This document shows, piece after piece, positions 7,134-9,905 of a stretch of 9,905 nt of DNA. Both the position numbers and the translations under genes were made by a program. How positions within the stretch are numbered: the stretch's first letter is position 1; each line of letters starts with the position of its first letter. The notes beneath the pieces are model-generated. The model saw only the letters and a list, made by a program, of their open reading frames with translations, was not told where the DNA came from and ran no database searches. The stretch comes from Phycisphaerales bacterium UBA1845 (GTDB lineage Bacteria > Planctomycetota > Phycisphaerae > UBA1845), in the NCBI GenBank assembly GCA_002338715.1, contig DDIR01000001.1, positions 36,439-46,343 of the forward strand, in the 5' to 3' direction.

Positions 7134-7141
7134 ACCGATAA
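7134..7141 (+). promoter_or_regulatory. Possible flagellar-type (sigma28) -10 element before cheV
   Basis: ACCGATAA matches the sigma28/FliA -10 consensus GCCGATAA at 7 of 8 positions and lies about 70 nt upstream of cheV, a gene class often read by that sigma factor. At the expected -35 distance I see only GAAT or CGAA, not TAAA, so the match is partial. No convincing sigma70 promoter was found for this gene. Confidence 0.25.
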
Positions 7142-7209
7142 ATCTATGGAAACCATTGTGCCAATTTAGTGTGCGGTCCAATAGCGGCGCCACTGGACGG
7201 AGAACTCAA

Positions 7210-8169
7210 ATGCGGGCTAATACCGATATCCTGCTCGAATCGGGAACCAATGAACTGGAAGTGCTTGTCTTCACGCTTGGCGGAAATCGCTACGGTGTGA
7301 ATGTCGCGAAGGTGCGCGAAGCGATTCGGCCGGTACCGCTCACACCGGTGCCGGAAAGTCATCCGTCGGCGATCGGCGTGTTTCAGCTTCGCGATACGAT
7401 CACAACATTGATCGATCTGCACACCTACTTCAACCTGAAGTCCGACCCGCCCGAGTATGATTCACGTCGAATCATTGTCACCGAATTCAATCAGATTCGT
7501 ATCGCGTTTCTGGTGGATTCCGTCGAGCAGATCTATCGTGTCAGCTGGGAATCCGTGTCGCCCATGCCCTCGGTCGGAACAACGGAAACCCCGGTCACCG
7601 GCGTTTGCACGATCGGTGAGAGCCTGGTGCTGATGATCGACTTTGAGCGCATCGTATTCGACATCACCGGTCACGACTTGTTCAACATCGCCGTCGATCA
7701 GGATGAAAAAAGCAATTTGCGTAAGAAAACTCGCATTCTTCTCGCCGAAGATTCCTCGCTCATGCGCAACCTCATCACCAAGAACATCAGCCGCGCGGGC
7801 TACTCCAACTTTGTCGCGGTTGAAGATGGTTCGCTGGCTTGGAAGCAGCTTCAACAGCAGGCTGCTGGCGAATTGAAGGAAACCTTTGACGTCGTCATCA
7901 CCGACATTGAAATGCCTCAACTCGACGGACTGGCGCTAACAAAACGCATCAAGGAGACGCCACAACTCGCGAAGATGCCGGTCATCGTGTTCAGTTCGCT
8001 GGTGAGTCCGGACAATGCCAAGAAGATCGAACAGGTCAAAGCCGACGGTCAGATCACCAAGCCGGAACTTCGGCATCTCGTCAACATGATTGACAGCTTG
8101 ATGGAAAAAGTGCGGGGCAACGCGACGGGTCAATCCAGCGCACCCCAGCGCGAAGCCGTCCTGACTTAG
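7210..8169 (+). CDS. cheV: Chemotaxis coupling protein CheV (CheW domain plus receiver domain)
   Basis: A 319-aa cytoplasmic protein. Residues about 15-160 form a CheW-type coupling domain (LEVLVFTLGGNRYGVNVAKVREAI, GVFQLRDTITTLIDL), which links chemoreceptors to the kinase CheA. Residues about 173-300 form a receiver: acidic pair Glu180/Asp181, phospho-acceptor Asp232 in ITDIEMPQLDG, Ser262/263 at the switch Thr/Ser position and Lys284 before Pro. Phosphorylation by CheA is thought to adjust receptor coupling during adaptation. Length and domain order fit CheV. I chose the ATG at 7210 because GGAG (7199-7202) lies 7 nt before it; the reading from 7156 adds 18 unconserved residues. No other chemotaxis or flagellar gene is in view, so this is an orphan locus. 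Its stop codon overlaps that of the convergent SpoIID-like gene. Confidence 0.92.
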   Translation: MRANTDILLESGTNELEVLVFTLGGNRYGVNVAKVREAIRPVPLTPVPESHPSAIGVFQLRDTITTLIDLHTYFNLKSDPPEYDSRRIIVTEFNQIRIAFLVDSVEQIYRVSWESVSPMPSVGTTETPVTGVCTIGESLVLMIDFERIVFDITGHDLFNIAVDQDEKSNLRKKTRILLAEDSSLMRNLITKNISRAGYSNFVAVEDGSLAWKQLQQQAAGELKETFDVVITDIEMPQLDGLALTKRIKETPQLAKMPVIVFSSLVSPDNAKKIEQVKADGQITKPELRHLVNMIDSLMEKVRGNATGQSSAPQREAVLT

Positions 8170-9455
8170 AACGCGCGGACGATGCGTGATCCGGGGTAGT
8201 AGTATCGAAGGATCGAGCCAGCCAACCGACCTTGGCGGGCGAGACCTTCCATGCCCCATTGGCACAATCCGAGGCCGTGTCCAAAACCGTGACCGTCGGT
8301 CATCCGGATGACATCGCCGTCATCGATGACCGTGCAGTCGGTGCTTCTCATCGTTCGGCTGCCCACCGCCAGGCGAAACGGCTCCGAACGCATCTGGATC
8401 TCTTCGCCCTTGCTGTTTGTTATCGCGACGGTGTGCACGCGGCCAAACTCCGTCTCCTTGACCACGCGGACTGAAGCGATGTCCTTCCAGTCATCGAAAT
8501 CGCTGCGGCGCGATTGAAGCCTTTCGAGCAGACGGCTTTTCTTGATCTCGGTGGGCCCCCATTCGTAGACGTTTTTCTTGGCGATTTTGCAAAAATGGCA
8601 TTCGACTCCGCCTTGCAATGGTTCGGGGACGGTGGCTTGTTGGACGTCTGAGAGGCTTTGCGATTTGCCGCCACATGCCGAGGAATAGAATGCGCAGAAG
8701 ATACGAGGACCGTCGGGTGTCGCGTGGGACAACACCAGTCCGCGCGTCGCTTCGACCGCACGGCGAGCCCGTCGGCCAAACGCGCCACTTGCCCAACCGC
8801 GATACACCTGTGCGCCTTCCGACGCCCGCAGGTCGTAGGAGCGTTCGCTGCGTCGGGCCATCGTGTACATGGCATAGGTACGTGCGGCGACGGCTTGCCC
8901 CTTGAGTGATTCGTCGCCAAAAGCCGACGACGCCTCACACGCGACGACGCCCCCGATATACGATTCGATGTCCACAAGATTGAGCACGCGCAACGAACCG
9001 TCGTCCTGGACCGAAAACTCAATCGCACCGGGATAGGAATTGCGCGGTTCTTGTTTTCCGTCGCGAATGCGCGCGATGCGCGAGCGGCCATGGTTCTGCA
9101 CACTGAGCGTCACCGGCCCATCGACGGGATCGAGGTCGCCAAATCGAAGACCGTCGCTGCTGGTTACGTTAACGCACTGAAGCGCATCGCCGGCTGCTAT
9201 CGTTTCACCATCAATTGATTCCAAAGAAAACGGATCGTTGACGCAAACTTCGCATCCTTCATCCGAATCGAACAGCAGCACGCGTACCGGGCGCACGCCG
9301 AGCGGCGGTTCGACGGGTTCTTCTTCGGGCGCACAACCCGTCGACAAGAACGCCGTGGCGATACCGCACCAAAGCGCGCGGGCAAACACAGATCGATTGT
9401 GGCTGCGATTTAGCGCGTTCGATTGCGATTGAGATGTCCGGTCAAAGCGCCGCAT
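8166..9455 (-). CDS. SpoIID/LytB-domain lipoprotein, probable peptidoglycan-acting enzyme
   Basis: A 429-aa protein with a lipoprotein signal: positively charged start, hydrophobic stretch ALWCGIATAFLSTGC and lipobox Cys41, then an acidic linker (APEEEPVEPP). A SpoIID domain follows: YIGGVVACEASSAFGDESLKGQAVAARTYA, with Glu174 at the position of the catalytic Glu of SpoIID, and GHGFGHGLGLCQWG (388-401) near the end, as is usual. SpoIID is a lytic transglycosylase acting on stem-stripped glycan strands; LytB relatives enhance amidases. Cys261 (SACGG) and the CHFC pair (286, 289) could bind zinc, as reported for some SpoIID enzymes; CEVC (68-71) is an additional pair. No sporulation gene is near, so a role in envelope remodelling is more likely. 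I chose the ATG at 9455 because it puts the signal peptide at the N-terminus; the reading from 9605 would bury it. There is no clear Shine-Dalgarno. Confidence 0.85.
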   Translation of the reverse strand: MRRFDRTSQSQSNALNRSHNRSVFARALWCGIATAFLSTGCAPEEEPVEPPLGVRPVRVLLFDSDEGCEVCVNDPFSLESIDGETIAAGDALQCVNVTSSDGLRFGDLDPVDGPVTLSVQNHGRSRIARIRDGKQEPRNSYPGAIEFSVQDDGSLRVLNLVDIESYIGGVVACEASSAFGDESLKGQAVAARTYAMYTMARRSERSYDLRASEGAQVYRGWASGAFGRRARRAVEATRGLVLSHATPDGPRIFCAFYSSACGGKSQSLSDVQQATVPEPLQGGVECHFCKIAKKNVYEWGPTEIKKSRLLERLQSRRSDFDDWKDIASVRVVKETEFGRVHTVAITNSKGEEIQMRSEPFRLAVGSRTMRSTDCTVIDDGDVIRMTDGHGFGHGLGLCQWGMEGLARQGRLAGSILRYYYPGSRIVRAF

Positions 9456-9531
9456 ATATATCAGGGGATATGAGCCTCGCAGATAAAATGCAAGTCTTTC
9501 CCCCGGATTGGAACAAACCTCAACGGGCAAG

Positions 9532-9547
9532 CAGTGGGCGCCCGCTG
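9532..9547. repeat. Near-perfect 16-bp palindrome upstream of the SpoIID lipoprotein
   Basis: CAGTGGGCGCCCGCTG is self-complementary except for one symmetric pair (T/G). It lies about 77 bp upstream of the lipoprotein ATG in the gap after the alpha-CTD gene. It could be a protein-binding site; the lack of a loop makes it a poor RNA hairpin. Confidence 0.3.
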
Positions 9548-9613
9548 AAATTGATGGCGCAAACCGGGTCTGGATTGTTGCATGTGAATGGACGCGCTCG
9601 CACAAGGCGAGTG

Positions 9614-9642
9614 CCGTTCCGGTGAACCGAAAGCGCGAACGG
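9614..9642 (-). other. Hairpin just after the alpha-CTD stop codon
   Basis: CCGTTC and GAACGG (9614-9619 and 9637-9642) pair around an inner CGG/CCG stem, starting 4 nt downstream of the TAG. On the minus strand no U-tract follows, so it is not a canonical intrinsic terminator. It may protect the mRNA end or aid Rho-dependent ending. Confidence 0.35.
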
Positions 9643-9646
9643 GTGA

Positions 9647-9905
9647 CTAGTTCGGCTGACGCAGCGACAGGCCAAGCTCAGCCAAACGCTTCTTGATCTC
9701 ATCCAGCGACGTCTGACCGAAGTTCTTGATGGACAAGAGTTCCGGTTCGCTGTGCTGAATCAGGTCGGTGAGGGTGAGAACCCCGAGACGCTGCAGACAT
9801 TTGCGACTACGCACCGAAAGTTCCAATTCGGCGACGTTGCGATTGAGCAGGTTGGCATCGCCAGCCGTCAACAGCGGCTGATGTCCGCTCGGGGCGGCAG
9901 CAGCC
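9647..9905 (-). CDS. RNA polymerase alpha subunit C-terminal domain, partial (rpoA or paralogue)
   Basis: The last 85 codons of a gene that enters from the right edge. The domain starts near LLNRNVAELELSVRSRKCLQRLG and runs through LLSIKNFGQTSLDEIKKRLAELGLSLR, matching the alpha-CTD fold that binds UP-element DNA and activators (compare the LxLxVRSxxCL, LLxxxNxGxxSLxEIK and GLSL positions of E. coli RpoA). Upstream in frame is an Ala-rich stretch (AAAAPSGHQPLL) that looks like the flexible linker. There is no stop between the domain and the window edge, so the TTG at 9871 is not a credible start. In most bacteria rplQ follows rpoA; here the next gene is a SpoIID lipoprotein. This could therefore be rpoA moved out of its usual operon, or another protein carrying an alpha-CTD. 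I left the symbol empty for that reason. Confidence 0.8.
   Translation of the reverse strand, partial: AAAAPSGHQPLLTAGDANLLNRNVAELELSVRSRKCLQRLGVLTLTDLIQHSEPELLSIKNFGQTSLDEIKKRLAELGLSLRQPN

Noticed and set aside
7144..7422. 92-codon minus-strand reading over the cheV start
   Set aside because: It overlaps the conserved CheW domain and has no recognisable features; a shadow of cheV.
9456..9605. N-terminal extension of the SpoIID-like protein
   Set aside because: It would place about 50 uncharacteristic residues before a clear lipoprotein signal peptide; the ATG at 9455 fits better.

Overview
The window is chromosomal DNA from a GC-rich bacterium (roughly 58-60% GC by eye). It is most likely a member of the Planctomycetota, perhaps a Phycisphaerae-type lineage. 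That assignment is an inference from the style of the DNA polymerase I N-terminus and the alpha C-terminal domain, the mix of genes, and starts that often lack a Shine-Dalgarno sequence; no rRNA or other decisive marker is present. I see no tRNA, rRNA, CRISPR array, insertion sequence or phage structural gene. Coding density is high, and no gap without a gene exceeds about 300 bases.

Layout from left to right. (1) 66-1478, minus: an ABC-type ATPase fused to a GNAT acetyltransferase-like domain (COG2401-like), behind a good sigma70 promoter and a strong Shine-Dalgarno. (2) 1624-2286, minus: a LexA/CI-like repressor (XRE helix-turn-helix plus S24 autopeptidase). An 18-bp perfect palindrome covers its predicted -10 box and stops two bases before the ATG, so the gene looks leaderless and autoregulated. 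(3) 2406-4193, plus, divergent from the repressor: a polytopic GT-C (PMT/ArnT-like) glycosyltransferase with a three-TPR tail. (4) 4203-6911, minus, convergent with gene 3: full-length DNA polymerase I with all three activities apparently intact, behind a TTGACA-N17-TAGAGT promoter. (5) 7210-8169, plus, divergent from polA: a CheV-type CheW-receiver coupling protein. (6) 8166-9455, minus: a SpoIID/LytB-domain lipoprotein whose stop codon overlaps that of cheV. (7) 9647-9905, minus, cut by the window edge: an RNA polymerase alpha C-terminal domain, either the end of rpoA or a paralogue.

Most genes are housekeeping or surface functions that do not form an evident pathway. The most interesting part is the left quarter: a self-cleaving repressor with a perfect operator, next to a stand-alone ABC-GNAT ATPase of unknown role on the same strand and a divergent membrane glycosyltransferase. 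The repressor is equipped for a DNA-damage-type (RecA-triggered) response. Whether the ATPase or the glycosyltransferase belongs to its regulon cannot be settled from this sequence.
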